Assembly: GCF_000420945.1 (NCBI RefSeq)
Contig: NZ_ATVX01000008.1
Span: forward strand, 62,001 to 126,000
Direction: 5' to 3'
Length of the DNA: 64,000 nt
Source: Butyrivibrio sp. VCB2006
Lineage (GTDB): Bacteria; Bacillota; Clostridia; Lachnospirales; Lachnospiraceae
Below, piece by piece: positions 8,730 through 18,206 of the stretch; within the stretch, counting starts at the first letter, position 1; every line of letters starts with the position of its first letter. The notes under the pieces are model-generated. The model saw only the letters and a program-made list of their open reading frames with translations, searched no databases and was not told where the DNA came from. The translations under genes were made by a program, and so were the position numbers.

Positions 8730-9704
8730 TTATTTACCTACAACTTCCCAGGTTACATCATGTGCATCAAGGAACGCGCAGGCCCTCTCCAAATCTTTTT
8801 CCTCCATATTAAGGACAAGGCTTCCGTAAACATCCTCACGGAAATCCTCAAGCTTAGCCCAGCAAATATTGAAATCAGTACCAAGCTCCTGAGACATCAT
8901 AGTAACGATAGGTCTCTGATTGCCCTCTCCGAAGAAAAAGAGCTTAAGATTAACACCGGTTGTAGGAAGCTTATCACTTTCCTCACGTAGGAAATCTCTA
9001 ATCTCGTGCTCCTTGGGCCAGATAAAGAGCTGCTCAGGCTTACCAACTGCAAGCACTTTTCCGTCACTAAGGAAAGCTACTCTCTGGCAGATCTGCTTAA
9101 CAACTTCCATCTGATGAGTTACAACTACGATTGTAATTCCCATCTCTTTGTTGATTTTCTGCAAAAGAGCTAAAATTCCTCTTGTAATCTCAGGATCCAG
9201 GGCACTTGTTGCCTCATCGCAAAGAAGGAAATCAGGATCAAGCACCAATGCTCTTGCGATAGCTACACGCTGCTTCTGACCTCCTGAAAGTTCCCTTGGC
9301 TTGGCATGCATCTTTTCCTCAAGACCAACAAGGCGAAGGAGGCCTTCTATCTTCTCTTTGGACTCTTTGGTATTAGGATTGATTCCCCAGAACTTCATAG
9401 GAAGAGCCACATTCTGATATACATCAAGTCTCTCCAAAAGATTAAATCCCTGGAATATCATGCCCATTCTCTTCTGAAGAAGTCGAAGGTTCTTTTTGTC
9501 CTTGATATCAACCTTCTGACCATCTACAAGAATGCTGCCGTCATCATAGGACTCAAGGCCGTTAATGCATCTAAGAAGTGTACTCTTACCTGCTCCGGAC
9601 TGACCGATAATTCCGTAGATCTCACCCTTTTCGATTTCAATTGAGATATCCTTCAATACTTCAGTTTTTTTGAAGGATTTTTTTACATTCTGAATCTGTA
9701 TCAT
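8730..9704 (-). CDS. metN: Methionine ABC transporter ATP-binding protein
   Basis: ATPase of the methionine importer, 324 aa. Walker A is GQSGAGKST, the signature LSGGQKQRVAIARAL, Walker B LLCDEATSALD. The C-terminal 80 residues form the NIL domain that in MetN binds methionine and gives substrate inhibition. The ATG at 9704 is taken as start; a TTG three codons upstream is an alternative, since GGAAG sits very close to the ATG. It is separated from metQ by about 190 bases that contain a strong hairpin. Confidence 0.95.
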   Translation of the reverse strand: MIQIQNVKKSFKKTEVLKDISIEIEKGEIYGIIGQSGAGKSTLLRCINGLESYDDGSILVDGQKVDIKDKKNLRLLQKRMGMIFQGFNLLERLDVYQNVALPMKFWGINPNTKESKEKIEGLLRLVGLEEKMHAKPRELSGGQKQRVAIARALVLDPDFLLCDEATSALDPEITRGILALLQKINKEMGITIVVVTHQMEVVKQICQRVAFLSDGKVLAVGKPEQLFIWPKEHEIRDFLREESDKLPTTGVNLKLFFFGEGNQRPIVTMMSQELGTDFNICWAKLEDFREDVYGSLVLNMEEKDLERACAFLDAHDVTWEVVGK

Positions 9705-9786
9705 TTCTTCCAACTTTCAAAACCTATAATATATCTGCATTTCAAAAAATACCTGCACAAGTATATCACAAAATGCTCTAACATGG

Positions 9787-9818
9787 AAAGGCACGCTACG
9801 AATGAGCAGCGTGCCTTT
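9787..9818 (-). terminator. Intercistronic hairpin between metQ and metN
   Basis: Perfect 11-bp arms AAAGGCACGCT/AGCGTGCCTTT with a 10-base loop. The T-run after it is poor on both strands, so it is more likely a partial terminator or an mRNA-stabilising hairpin than a full stop. This would raise the amount of binding protein relative to MetN and MetI. Confidence 0.6.
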
Positions 9819-9897
9819 CTTAGGTAGGATTTTTATGGCTATTAGTTATGGCATTTTATGTTTAATCGGCTAATTGTTTTACTTGTGTTCCGTTATA

Positions 9898-10782
9898 TTA
9901 CTTTGCATCAATAAATGATGTGATTACTGCACCCTTGTAGGTCTCATCGATGTAAGCCTGAACCTTGTCAGACTGGAGAGCCTTAATAAGAGCCTGTGTC
10001 TTCTCTGAAGACTCATTTCCCTGCTTAACTACAAGGAAGTTAGTTCTCTTAATGGTTGTCTCCTCATCAAATGACTCGATATCAAGTGCAGGATGCTTAG
10101 CAGGAAGCTCAGCTTCAAGGGCATAGTTACCATTGATTGTAGCTGCATCAAGATCAGGAAGTGAAAGTGGAAGGCTTGCAGCCTCAAGTGGTGTGATCAC
10201 ATATCCGTGTGGATTTGCTTCCTTGTCATTTGTAAGTGAATCCTCTGTGTAGTTGGCATCTGTTCCGAAGCCGCCGTTAGAAACAAGGAGTCCCTTCTGA
10301 ACAAGGAGGTCAACACCTCTAAGTCCGTTGTCAGGATCGTTAGGAATACCGATTGATGCGCCATCTGGAAGATCAGCAAGTGAAGTATACTTCTCTGAGT
10401 AAATTCCCATTGGCTCAATGTGGATACCTGCTACAGCTGCAAGGTGAAGTCCTGCATCCTGATTCTGCTGATTCATATAACCAAGTGTCTGGAAGTAGTT
10501 GGCATCAAGTTCTCCCTGCTCCAGGGAAGTGTTTGGAAGTACGTAGTCTGAAAATACTACTGTTTCCAGGGTCCAACCATCCTCTGCAAGAACTTCCTTA
10601 ACGATGTTATCCAGGATCTGAGCATGTGGAACAGGTGTAGCTCCAACTGTGATTGTCTTATCTCCTGCGTCTGAGCTTGCAGGTGCCTGTGTAGTCTCAG
10701 CAGATGAGCTGCCGCAGCCTGTAAGTACTCCGAATGAAAGAGCAGCTGCAAGAACTACTGATGTAAATAATCTCTTTTTCAT
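9898..10782 (-). CDS. metQ: Methionine-binding lipoprotein
   Basis: Substrate-binding lipoprotein of the methionine importer, 294 aa. The signal peptide ends in the lipobox LTGC (lipidated cysteine about residue 23), followed by a Ser/Ala/Thr-rich linker and the NlpA/MetQ domain starting with ITVGATPVPHAQIL. GGAGGAAAT precedes the ATG. It is the first gene of the operon. No S-box (SAM) riboswitch can be seen in the roughly 60-base leader, so sulfur control, if any, must act otherwise. Confidence 0.95.
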   Translation of the reverse strand: MKKRLFTSVVLAAALSFGVLTGCGSSSAETTQAPASSDAGDKTITVGATPVPHAQILDNIVKEVLAEDGWTLETVVFSDYVLPNTSLEQGELDANYFQTLGYMNQQNQDAGLHLAAVAGIHIEPMGIYSEKYTSLADLPDGASIGIPNDPDNGLRGVDLLVQKGLLVSNGGFGTDANYTEDSLTNDKEANPHGYVITPLEAASLPLSLPDLDAATINGNYALEAELPAKHPALDIESFDEETTIKRTNFLVVKQGNESSEKTQALIKALQSDKVQAYIDETYKGAVITSFIDAK

Positions 10783-10840
10783 ATTTTATTTCCTCCTCAA
10801 CCCGCCTGCCTGTTTGCCTGCGGTTTATTAACTTGAACTA

Positions 10841-10869
10841 ATAATATATCACATTTTGACTGTTGTGAA
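10841..10869 (-). promoter_or_regulatory. Promoter of metQNI
   Basis: TTCACA (10864-10869) and TATTAT (10841-10846) are spaced by 17 bases and read towards metQ. By-eye assignment. Confidence 0.55.
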
Positions 10870-10918
10870 ATACCCTCATCTTATAATCACCTATAACTAT
10901 TACTTATACGCTCTCATT

Positions 10919-12109
10919 TTAGTCCGGATACTTCTCCTCATATCTGCTTACCATGTCCAGTATTTCCTGAGTGTACTTAGGATACTGTTTAGCCATATCT
11001 TCTATTTCAAGCTTGGCATTGCCTGCCACCACATCTCTGTTGTACTCCATTCGTTTTCTAAGAGACTGTCTCTGAACATTGAGACTGTGCCTGATCTCAA
11101 CCTCTTCATTGTGGTTAACAAGACCTTCCGGCTGATGGAGCCAGATCTCAGGATCTTTAACTCTAAAGTGCCTTAGCATGAACACAAGATCCTTTTGGAT
11201 TGTATCAAGGTTCTTGGTAGCATCTTCAAGCTCAGCTCTTTCTTTAGCTTCCTTAAGATATCTATCGTATAGACTCGTAAGCTCTTTTGACGAAGATACC
11301 CTGTACTTAAGGCATAGATAATCAATCAGGTTAGTATTGTTAACGTACCTTATCTTAACCTGGTTCTGAAGCATAATAAGTCTTGAAATAGACTTGCGGA
11401 CTGACTTAAGTTCCACAAGGGAGTTGGTGCTGTTGACATATAAAAGTGTCACTGCGATAGCAGCCAGGAGCACTGAAATCATGTAGCCATAGGCCACATT
11501 CAGCTCAAGAACAAACTGTAATATCAAAAGAAACAGAATAACAAAGCCCAGTGCCACAGCAATGGTAATTATCAGCTTTTTGCTGTTTTCTATGGTATTA
11601 ACCAGTTCCTCTTCTCTGTATAGATACGCCTCGTGTTCATTATCGAGACGCTTTAGATCGTTGCGGATTTTTTTCTGGTAATCCTCTGCTTCGGAAAGCT
11701 TCTTGGCACCTTCCTTGGCCTGAGACTCCAGTCTTTCCATATGTTCAAACTCTTCATCAGACATTTTGCTCTTACGTTTGGCAAACTTATCCTGCTGAGT
11801 CTGAGAATCAATTATCTTTTGAGCAAGCTCATTGATTTCAAGCCTCTGCTCAGGGGGCAGGGAATTGATTTCGTCAATATCCCTTAAATGACTGGTTACG
11901 TCATTATATTCAAGTTCAAGAGCATCAAGTTCTCTGGCAGCCTCCTCCATCTGCTGAAGGCAGCTTCCAATATACTCTCTTCTCTGGACAGGATCGTCCA
12001 TATCCATTTCTTTTCTGGTATAGACAATGTCGTTCCAATTCTCAAACTCTGCCTGCTTGACCCATTCATCATCCTGGATCTTACCAAAAATGTTCTGAAG
12101 AAACCCCAT
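10919..12109 (-). CDS. Coiled-coil membrane protein of unknown function
   Basis: 396 aa. Residues 40-170 are long charged helices, predicted coiled coil. Two hydrophobic segments at about 179-201 and 207-228 form a hairpin in the membrane. The C-terminal half is again charged helix, ending in a segment with many tyrosines and acidic residues. No catalytic motif is visible. Last of four co-directional genes (25-base gap from the previous one); GGGGGAG lies 5 bases before the ATG. Probably the membrane component of the DUF5717/DUF5716-like operon. No family name assigned. Confidence 0.78.
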   Translation of the reverse strand: MGFLQNIFGKIQDDEWVKQAEFENWNDIVYTRKEMDMDDPVQRREYIGSCLQQMEEAARELDALELEYNDVTSHLRDIDEINSLPPEQRLEINELAQKIIDSQTQQDKFAKRKSKMSDEEFEHMERLESQAKEGAKKLSEAEDYQKKIRNDLKRLDNEHEAYLYREEELVNTIENSKKLIITIAVALGFVILFLLILQFVLELNVAYGYMISVLLAAIAVTLLYVNSTNSLVELKSVRKSISRLIMLQNQVKIRYVNNTNLIDYLCLKYRVSSSKELTSLYDRYLKEAKERAELEDATKNLDTIQKDLVFMLRHFRVKDPEIWLHQPEGLVNHNEEVEIRHSLNVQRQSLRKRMEYNRDVVAGNAKLEIEDMAKQYPKYTQEILDMVSRYEEKYPD

Positions 12110-12134
12110 TTTTTCTCCCCCATCAAAAATGACT

Positions 12135-12989
12135 TTATCTTCGTGAATCTGAAATCTTATCCTTTATAAGATTTCTATACTCAAGTTTAAGTGCCTCTGT
12201 CTGTTTACCTACCTGCTCATAGTACTCGTGCATCTTGCTCTCCGCCTTATATACGGAAATAGTGCCGAGAGTATGTTTGTCATCACTGGCTGAATACAGA
12301 TCCTCTGCTTCATTCATGCGTTTTTCCAGTTCAAGTGAAGCTTCATAGGCATCCTCATTATCTGCGATAAAGGCCACGTAGTCCCTCTTGGAAAGACGCA
12401 TCCTGATAGCTGCCAGATACTGAATATAAGACTCTCTGTCCCTGCCATGTTCGAAGGCCTGCATGAACATCTTCTCAGCCCTTTCAAACAAAAAGAGCTT
12501 GGCATACATAACTCCTTCGTTGTGCTCTATCCTTGCTCTGAGCTTTCTGTCCACCTCAGGAGTGTTGTTCAACAGGTATTCATATTCCTTGAAGGCCATG
12601 CTGTATCTGCCGTTGTTCATAAGGAAATCTGCTCTTGAAAGACGCTTTTTGTAATCGTCCATACCGGCACTTGCCCTTAGAATTTCCTCAGTCTTGTCCA
12701 CTTCCTTCTTGGAATTGTAGCCAACATAATCAAGGATAGTTCCAGCCATTGACGCAATGGAGCACTTCTTGGAATACATTTTCCTAAGATCATCTGCCAG
12801 CCTGTCCAGGCTGCACTCGGCAGCAATCCAGTCAAAAAGCTCCTTGTCAAAACTATCCTCATCCAAAAGAAATGCATTCTGTACGATAAGGTAACACAGC
12901 TCCTCAATGCAATACACATTTCGGCCAATTTTATCTATATGATATGGTTTTTTCGCATAGGTGCCTACGCACAAAATTGGCTTAGCCAT
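12135..12989 (-). CDS. Helical-repeat (TPR-like) protein
   Basis: 284 aa, cytoplasmic, almost entirely helical. The central region (about 125-215) reads like three TPR-type helix pairs (FLMNNGRYSMAFKEYEYLLNN; HNEGVMYAKLFLFERAEKMFMQAF), suggesting protein-protein contacts. The N-terminal 100 residues (PILCVGTYAKKPYHIDKIGRNVYCIEEL) are conserved-looking but not recognised. AAAGGAG precedes the ATG and the gap from the Hsp70-like gene is 11 bases, so the two are co-translated. Probably an adaptor for that ATPase. Confidence 0.75.
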   Translation of the reverse strand: MAKPILCVGTYAKKPYHIDKIGRNVYCIEELCYLIVQNAFLLDEDSFDKELFDWIAAECSLDRLADDLRKMYSKKCSIASMAGTILDYVGYNSKKEVDKTEEILRASAGMDDYKKRLSRADFLMNNGRYSMAFKEYEYLLNNTPEVDRKLRARIEHNEGVMYAKLFLFERAEKMFMQAFEHGRDRESYIQYLAAIRMRLSKRDYVAFIADNEDAYEASLELEKRMNEAEDLYSASDDKHTLGTISVYKAESKMHEYYEQVGKQTEALKLEYRNLIKDKISDSRR

Positions 12990-13000
12990 AAAAACTCCTT

Positions 13001-14302
13001 TTATAACTCAATAACCTGTTCCCAAACTTTATTTGTCGCCGGGAACAATTCTCCAAAGCCCATATCCTGGACTCTGATATAAACCTCGTCCACCGCATTC
13101 ATTGTCAGATTGAGACGAAGTCTTGTGGTGCCTCTGGGTCTTTTCTCAAGACCATCAAGGTAGAGCTGAACCACCTTGGGGCTCTTTCCTGTAAGAGGCG
13201 TGATCTCAATATCCAGGACCCCTGAAGGATCCGCGTAGATATCAAGCTGAGCCTGGGCTTCATACCAGTTAACTCCTGCATCCAGAATAGCATGGTAGGC
13301 TTCAGTTCCACACTTTAACAGCTTCATTCCGATATTGGATTTAAGCTTATCCTCTCCAAGGAACACATATTTTCCGGCCCCTTCAGAAGGCCTTATCCTC
13401 TCTCTTGCCGCAATAGTTGCGCCCTTGCTAAAGAGGTTATTTCCCTGAAATACACGTCTTGTCCTGCATAAAAACTCAAGAGATCTCTTGGGCCATTTCT
13501 CCCTATAGCCCTCGCCAAGAAGGAACACAGTCGACACAATCTTTTCCCCACATATCTTTTGCATGATATTAAGGAACTCATCATCCAGCCTGTCACAGGT
13601 CTTGTGGAAAAGAGCTGCATCCTTGGGAAATCCGTCCGGACCGAGCCTCAGATCATCATGGGTTGAAACATTTATTGTAGCTACGATAGGAGTAGTGTTG
13701 GGATTAAGGTTCATCTCATACACATGCAAGGTTTCCAGATCATAGTCACAGGCAATAATTTCATGATGCATCAGTTCTTCCGGCTGGTAGAGCATATAAT
13801 TGTAAAAGCTCTCCTCGTGGCTCTGGTAAAAGATATTCTGAGTTTTAAGCTCAAGAGCACTTGTAACCGCATTTAAAACCTGCACCATTCTGTGGTCCAG
13901 AGATTTGGTAGTAAACATGATAGCTTCTACCATATCAAGCTTAAGCTCCATTGACAGAAGGGATAGACTTCTTTTTACAAACAATGTCAAAAGAGCTATC
14001 GGGTCATACTCAGAATCCCCTACCATCACGGGCTTTCCATCTCTTGCTGCCTGAACAAGGTTGTCTACAGCGATAGAATCCCCATCCTCCAGATGGCGTA
14101 CGGCTTCTTTTCCGTAGTACCACTGGTTGACGTCCTTCCTCTTACATAGAACCGTCGGAATATTATAAAGTTCTGCTCCCGCCAGCACTGAAAGTGTCTC
14201 GGGCATGTCAGCATCAGAAGCTAAAAAGCTTATCTGCGACACCTTATCCCCAAGGTCGTATCCCAGCACAAAGCGTTTTTCATTTGAGTTACCAAATAGC
14301 AT
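13001..14302 (-). CDS. Hsp70/actin-like ATPase (DUF5716-like)
   Basis: 433 aa. The N-terminal 300 residues show the actin/Hsp70 ATPase plan: a phosphate-1-like strand (FVLGYDLGDKVSQIS), a second acidic strand (IIACDYDLETLHVYEM), an adenosine-like loop (VFLLGEGY) and an Hsp70-like FSKGATIAARERI. The C-terminal 110 residues are beta-rich. From memory this resembles DUF5716 proteins of Lachnospiraceae, which usually lie beside DUF5717; I could not check this. Cytoplasmic, no signal. 58 bases downstream of the 1196-aa gene. A nucleotide-dependent switch or chaperone for its neighbours is inferred. Confidence 0.75.
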   Translation of the reverse strand: MLFGNSNEKRFVLGYDLGDKVSQISFLASDADMPETLSVLAGAELYNIPTVLCKRKDVNQWYYGKEAVRHLEDGDSIAVDNLVQAARDGKPVMVGDSEYDPIALLTLFVKRSLSLLSMELKLDMVEAIMFTTKSLDHRMVQVLNAVTSALELKTQNIFYQSHEESFYNYMLYQPEELMHHEIIACDYDLETLHVYEMNLNPNTTPIVATINVSTHDDLRLGPDGFPKDAALFHKTCDRLDDEFLNIMQKICGEKIVSTVFLLGEGYREKWPKRSLEFLCRTRRVFQGNNLFSKGATIAARERIRPSEGAGKYVFLGEDKLKSNIGMKLLKCGTEAYHAILDAGVNWYEAQAQLDIYADPSGVLDIEITPLTGKSPKVVQLYLDGLEKRPRGTTRLRLNLTMNAVDEVYIRVQDMGFGELFPATNKVWEQVIEL

Positions 14303-14360
14303 TCCTGTTTCTCATTCCTCGTATTATTTCATGGATGCACAAACCCTCGCATCCACAGTA

Positions 14361-17300
14361 TCAATCATAAATTTCAGTGTTACTATAGCCGGTAAAAATG
14401 CTGTCACATACGTTCTTTTTGTGGTAATACTCCAAAAGAAGCTTATCCACCGTCTCATAGTCCTGAAGAGTCTCACCAATCATGATGTCATTGATAATGC
14501 TATATCTGCTGCCTGCAATGTTCTTGACTATGTCGCTCTTTGCTATAGTTCCACTTCCTGTAGCCACCTCAGCATTATCCTTGCCCTCTTCGGTGATATA
14601 GTACTGAAGCTGTTCTCCAAAGAACAGAACAAAGCTGCTTACGAAAATCCCGTCGTACATTTCCTGCATGTCGCGTTTCTTGTACTCACTGTCTGCTTCT
14701 CCCACCAGTCTGTAATGGATTACGCAGTGAGTTCCGGGCTTGGCCCTATACTCCAGCATTGTCTTATCAGCAAACTGGATCATATCAGGTAAAAGATCTT
14801 CATACTCCTTGTAGAATGGGAAATGAATATCTTTTCCCATAAGGCTCTTCATAAAGGAAGCTGCAGCCTTCCTGTTTATCTCTTCCCCTGAGCTCTTCTC
14901 AGTAGCAAAGTATCTAAGATATGCAAGCTTACATACATCATGAAGAGGAATCCCCTCCAGAGAAAGCTTGGCAATTTCTTCAAATATGAATATGTCCGTA
15001 ACCTTGCCAATCACAAAGCTATCATAAGCTCCCTGAGTCAGGAATGCCACTTCCACATCAGTATTGGCGCCATTTCTGACATACTCCTTGAAGATATCTA
15101 TCTTTTCCCCAACATAGGAGCCGGTGTACAGCATCTGTATCAGCATTCTCTCGCACAGCACATAGGTATCAAGGCCAAAAGATTCAGCGGCCTTCCATAT
15201 ATTTCTCTCTTCCTTGAGGGTTCCCTCAAAGTACTTAACAAGATATGTTAGAAGCTGCTCATCATATTTGCCGTTGGAGAAGGCAAAGTACGCAATCTCT
15301 ATCTCCGCAGGCTGAGCCTCATACTGCTGCCTGTCTATCATCCTGCCACAGAGACGAAGGATTGTCTTGGGATCCACTCCAAAGGTTCCGTAGGTCTTAA
15401 CCCAGTCAAGAGCCTTCTCATACAGACCTGCCATAACAATAAGCTCCAGGATTTCAGCTCTTTCGCTCCTTGAAAGCTTGGAGGGATCAATGTCCACCAG
15501 ATATTCTGTAAGCTGTCTTGTAAAGTCATTATCGTAATAGAATCTTATAAGATTATTGCGGATCTCGTTTCTGCATTTTTCTCTTACAAGCTCAGAAGCC
15601 GCCAGATCTCTGTATCTTCCCACATTGTCCATGGTGATGGAATATGCATTTTTACCAAGATCAGACAGGAACAGGTCAAGGTTCTCTTTGCCCTTCTGAA
15701 TGTATGGAATAGCGTAGCTTGCAAGCTTTCCTGGAAGCATCATCTTGACGTTGCTGTAAGGAATGCTGCTGGCATACCTGTTATCGTCATGATCTGCCAA
15801 AAATACGCAGTAGTCACTTCCATAAAGCGGAACATAGGCCTTTCCGTCTGTCAGCGGATATTTCATTCCTCTCTGACACTTGTCATAGACCACCAAAACC
15901 GAGTTAACCCTCTTGTCAGCGGTCTTGATCTCTGAAGTCTGAAGGACGCTTAAAACCTTGGATGCATTGGCCGCATCTACCATCTGCTTGGTGAGAAGAT
16001 TCTTGTAAAGATATCCCAAATCCCTGTTAATTCTGCCCTTATCAAGCTGAGCCATGAGATATTTCTCAATCTGAGGCTTGTAGGATTCGTAAAGCTCAGG
16101 ATACTCTTCCCTTGTCTCATGGATATATCTGTATAGAATCGCATTCTTTTCATAATCAAGATCACTTTGATATGAGAAGTACATCAGAACCATCTTGCTG
16201 ATTTTGCAAGGAAGAAGCCCATCCTCATCAGTATAAATGGCCATCATATAGTATTCGTAAAGCCTTGTTATGCGCAGCTCTCTCTCAACGCCTTTGGCAT
16301 ACCACTCAAAGGAGCCCTTATCGGTTCGACCTCCCTTTATCAAAAGACCTACCAAAGCTTCCAATACATCATCGCTGCCCTTAATCTCATAGCAGGCTCT
16401 AAGGATCCTAAAAAGTCTGTCATTATAGTTACGCACTCTGACTGCCTGATATACAATCTGGTCAATAAGATTAAGGCTGATAGTGCCCTTCTTGGCACCA
16501 TATTCAAGAACATAAAGTTCAAACTCATCAAGTCTTGTCAGAATAGAGGGTGTCTCGTTCAAAAGAGACATTGCCTCAAGATACAGAATCGGGCTTCTGG
16601 ATCCATAGGAAAACTGCTCTTCAAGCATCATCCATTTTCTGGGGCTTGAGGAAGTATACTCCTCGGAAATATACAAAAGAAGCCAGGCTATTCGCCAGTT
16701 GTCGGGGTTTCTTCTAAAAATCCCTTCCATTCTCTCGGAAATATCATTCACAAAACTATCTTCTCTACTGCTGAGAGTAGACAGATACAGGAAGTAGCTG
16801 TATAGTGTATCGCCTGGGGCATCCTCAACTTCCCTTGCCATCTGGTCAAGAAGCCACTTTCCCTCATTGACTCTTCCTGCTGTAATGTAATAATGAGCGG
16901 TATAAAGCCTGAATTCCAGGTCATTCTCATCCAGAGCGTTCATCTTGGTGATGATCTTCCCGGTTTCAGAAAGCCAGGCCCTTGGTGTTATCTTTTTGCA
17001 GCTAAAGCTCTCGTAGGCTTTGACAAGTTCCACGGTGAGCTTTTTCTTTTCCTGATAATCCACTGTGGGGTGTCTGTCATCAAGGCTCACTGTCACCGTA
17101 ACAGGAAGCTCTACGCTGGTAAAAGCATTTTCAAAGATAACCTTGCCAAAATTGTTGCCACCATGCAATTTATCTGTGCGGATCTTGATTTTGACCGGGC
17201 ATGAGGAACCTCCGAAGTCATCCTCATGTATTTCCTGCCTGTCCACATACAGAAAATCTCCGTCTAATCTAACCTTCAGTTCAGAATAACCCCATCCGTT

Positions 17301-17951
17301 TCTTGTGATAACGACAGGTATTTCCCTAAGCGAAGATGTAAACTCAACTGCAATTTCCTTCTGATCCAGGAAAAAAGCCATTGGCTGCTTCTTGTTGATA
17401 GATATCAGAAACTCTTCCACATTCTGCTCATTGCCGGGAATCTCAGAAAGCCCTCTGTATAAGCTCTCATAGGAATCCTCGGTTCCGCTGAAGATTGAAA
17501 TGAACTCACGAGAATAAAAGAGGTCAACAGCCTCTCTCCAGTCAGTCTTAGCTAAATTTGCAAAATGGAATAGATTCTTGATGTCACCAAGACTTGACGC
17601 AATATGATCCAGTCTCACTGTGACAACGAAAGGAAGAAAGTACTCTCCCTGATTAGATATTATTCTAAAGTCGCCCTGCAGGACATCGCCCTTGGCAAGG
17701 CCTAGACCGTTAAATCTATAAGATACTTCATAAGGTGTTCCGGAAAAATCCCTTGTGATGACCTGCATTCTCATCTCAGTAGATGACACTTCACCTATAA
17801 GCAATCCGTCTTCAGGCCCAAAGATAGTAAAGGAGCCCTCTACGACTTCCCCTGCACTTAGAGATATTTCAACACGGGAAGTAGAGAAATCAAGATTTCT
17901 CTCCGCATAATAGTATTTACCCTTTAGCAGCTGATCAACAATCTCTCTCAC
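14361..17951 (-). CDS. Large DUF5717-like protein
   Basis: 1196 aa from a GTG at 17951. The open frame continues 21 codons upstream, but that stretch contains a clear promoter (extended -10), so the longer start is unlikely. A weak GGGG site precedes the GTG. The first 300 residues look like two or three beta-sandwich modules (SLSAGEVVEGSFTIFG; VSYRFNGLGLAKGDV). The rest, about 330-1196, is helical with many short helix pairs typical of TPR-like solenoids. No signal peptide or membrane segment. It resembles DUF5717, a family I associate with Lachnospiraceae; function unknown. First gene of a four-gene operon with the Hsp70-like, TPR-like and membrane proteins. Confidence 0.78.
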   Translation of the reverse strand: MREIVDQLLKGKYYYAERNLDFSTSRVEISLSAGEVVEGSFTIFGPEDGLLIGEVSSTEMRMQVITRDFSGTPYEVSYRFNGLGLAKGDVLQGDFRIISNQGEYFLPFVVTVRLDHIASSLGDIKNLFHFANLAKTDWREAVDLFYSREFISIFSGTEDSYESLYRGLSEIPGNEQNVEEFLISINKKQPMAFFLDQKEIAVEFTSSLREIPVVITRNGWGYSELKVRLDGDFLYVDRQEIHEDDFGGSSCPVKIKIRTDKLHGGNNFGKVIFENAFTSVELPVTVTVSLDDRHPTVDYQEKKKLTVELVKAYESFSCKKITPRAWLSETGKIITKMNALDENDLEFRLYTAHYYITAGRVNEGKWLLDQMAREVEDAPGDTLYSYFLYLSTLSSREDSFVNDISERMEGIFRRNPDNWRIAWLLLYISEEYTSSSPRKWMMLEEQFSYGSRSPILYLEAMSLLNETPSILTRLDEFELYVLEYGAKKGTISLNLIDQIVYQAVRVRNYNDRLFRILRACYEIKGSDDVLEALVGLLIKGGRTDKGSFEWYAKGVERELRITRLYEYYMMAIYTDEDGLLPCKISKMVLMYFSYQSDLDYEKNAILYRYIHETREEYPELYESYKPQIEKYLMAQLDKGRINRDLGYLYKNLLTKQMVDAANASKVLSVLQTSEIKTADKRVNSVLVVYDKCQRGMKYPLTDGKAYVPLYGSDYCVFLADHDDNRYASSIPYSNVKMMLPGKLASYAIPYIQKGKENLDLFLSDLGKNAYSITMDNVGRYRDLAASELVREKCRNEIRNNLIRFYYDNDFTRQLTEYLVDIDPSKLSRSERAEILELIVMAGLYEKALDWVKTYGTFGVDPKTILRLCGRMIDRQQYEAQPAEIEIAYFAFSNGKYDEQLLTYLVKYFEGTLKEERNIWKAAESFGLDTYVLCERMLIQMLYTGSYVGEKIDIFKEYVRNGANTDVEVAFLTQGAYDSFVIGKVTDIFIFEEIAKLSLEGIPLHDVCKLAYLRYFATEKSSGEEINRKAAASFMKSLMGKDIHFPFYKEYEDLLPDMIQFADKTMLEYRAKPGTHCVIHYRLVGEADSEYKKRDMQEMYDGIFVSSFVLFFGEQLQYYITEEGKDNAEVATGSGTIAKSDIVKNIAGSRYSIINDIMIGETLQDYETVDKLLLEYYHKKNVCDSIFTGYSNTEIYD

Positions 17952-17982
17952 GACACACCCCAAAACAAAACATATATGCAAT

Positions 17983-17991
17983 ATTATACCA
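17983..17991 (-). promoter_or_regulatory. Extended -10 promoter of the DUF5717 operon
   Basis: TGGTATAAT on the minus strand is a perfect TATAAT at 17983-17988 with the extended-10 TG. No good -35 is seen. Predicted transcription start about 17976, 25 bases before the GTG at 17951, which supports the shorter protein. Confidence 0.6.
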
Positions 17992-18119
17992 TAGAATGGG
18001 GCGTGGCGGCACATTTACATCAAAACAAGGATATGAAAATGACTAAGAAATCGAATTCGCATTTCACTAAACATGCAATAAAAAGCATGTAAAACATTAA
18101 AAATTTAAATTTACGAAGT

Positions 18120-18149
18120 AACTTCATAGCCGCAAGCGGCTATGAAGTT
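18120..18149 (-). terminator. Perfect hairpin after the MacAB operon
   Basis: 13-bp arms AACTTCATAGCCG/CGGCTATGAAGTT around a 4-base loop, 57 bases past the last permease gene. The T-run is weak (TTTAAATTTTTAA begins about 13 bases later), so termination may be partial. Confidence 0.6.
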
Positions 18150-18206
18150 CAGCGTCTTAATGACATTACCTTTGTAAGTTGCTTTGCCAAATGCTTCTTC
18201 GCATCA

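Noticed and set aside
10783..10918. Possible SAM (S-box) riboswitch upstream of metQ
   Set aside because: The promoter lies about 60 bases before the start codon, too close for an S-box, and no matching stems are visible.
17952..18014. 21 extra N-terminal codons of the DUF5717-like protein, hydrophobic and resembling a signal peptide
   Set aside because: This DNA contains an extended -10 promoter; the residues are an artefact of an open frame across it.
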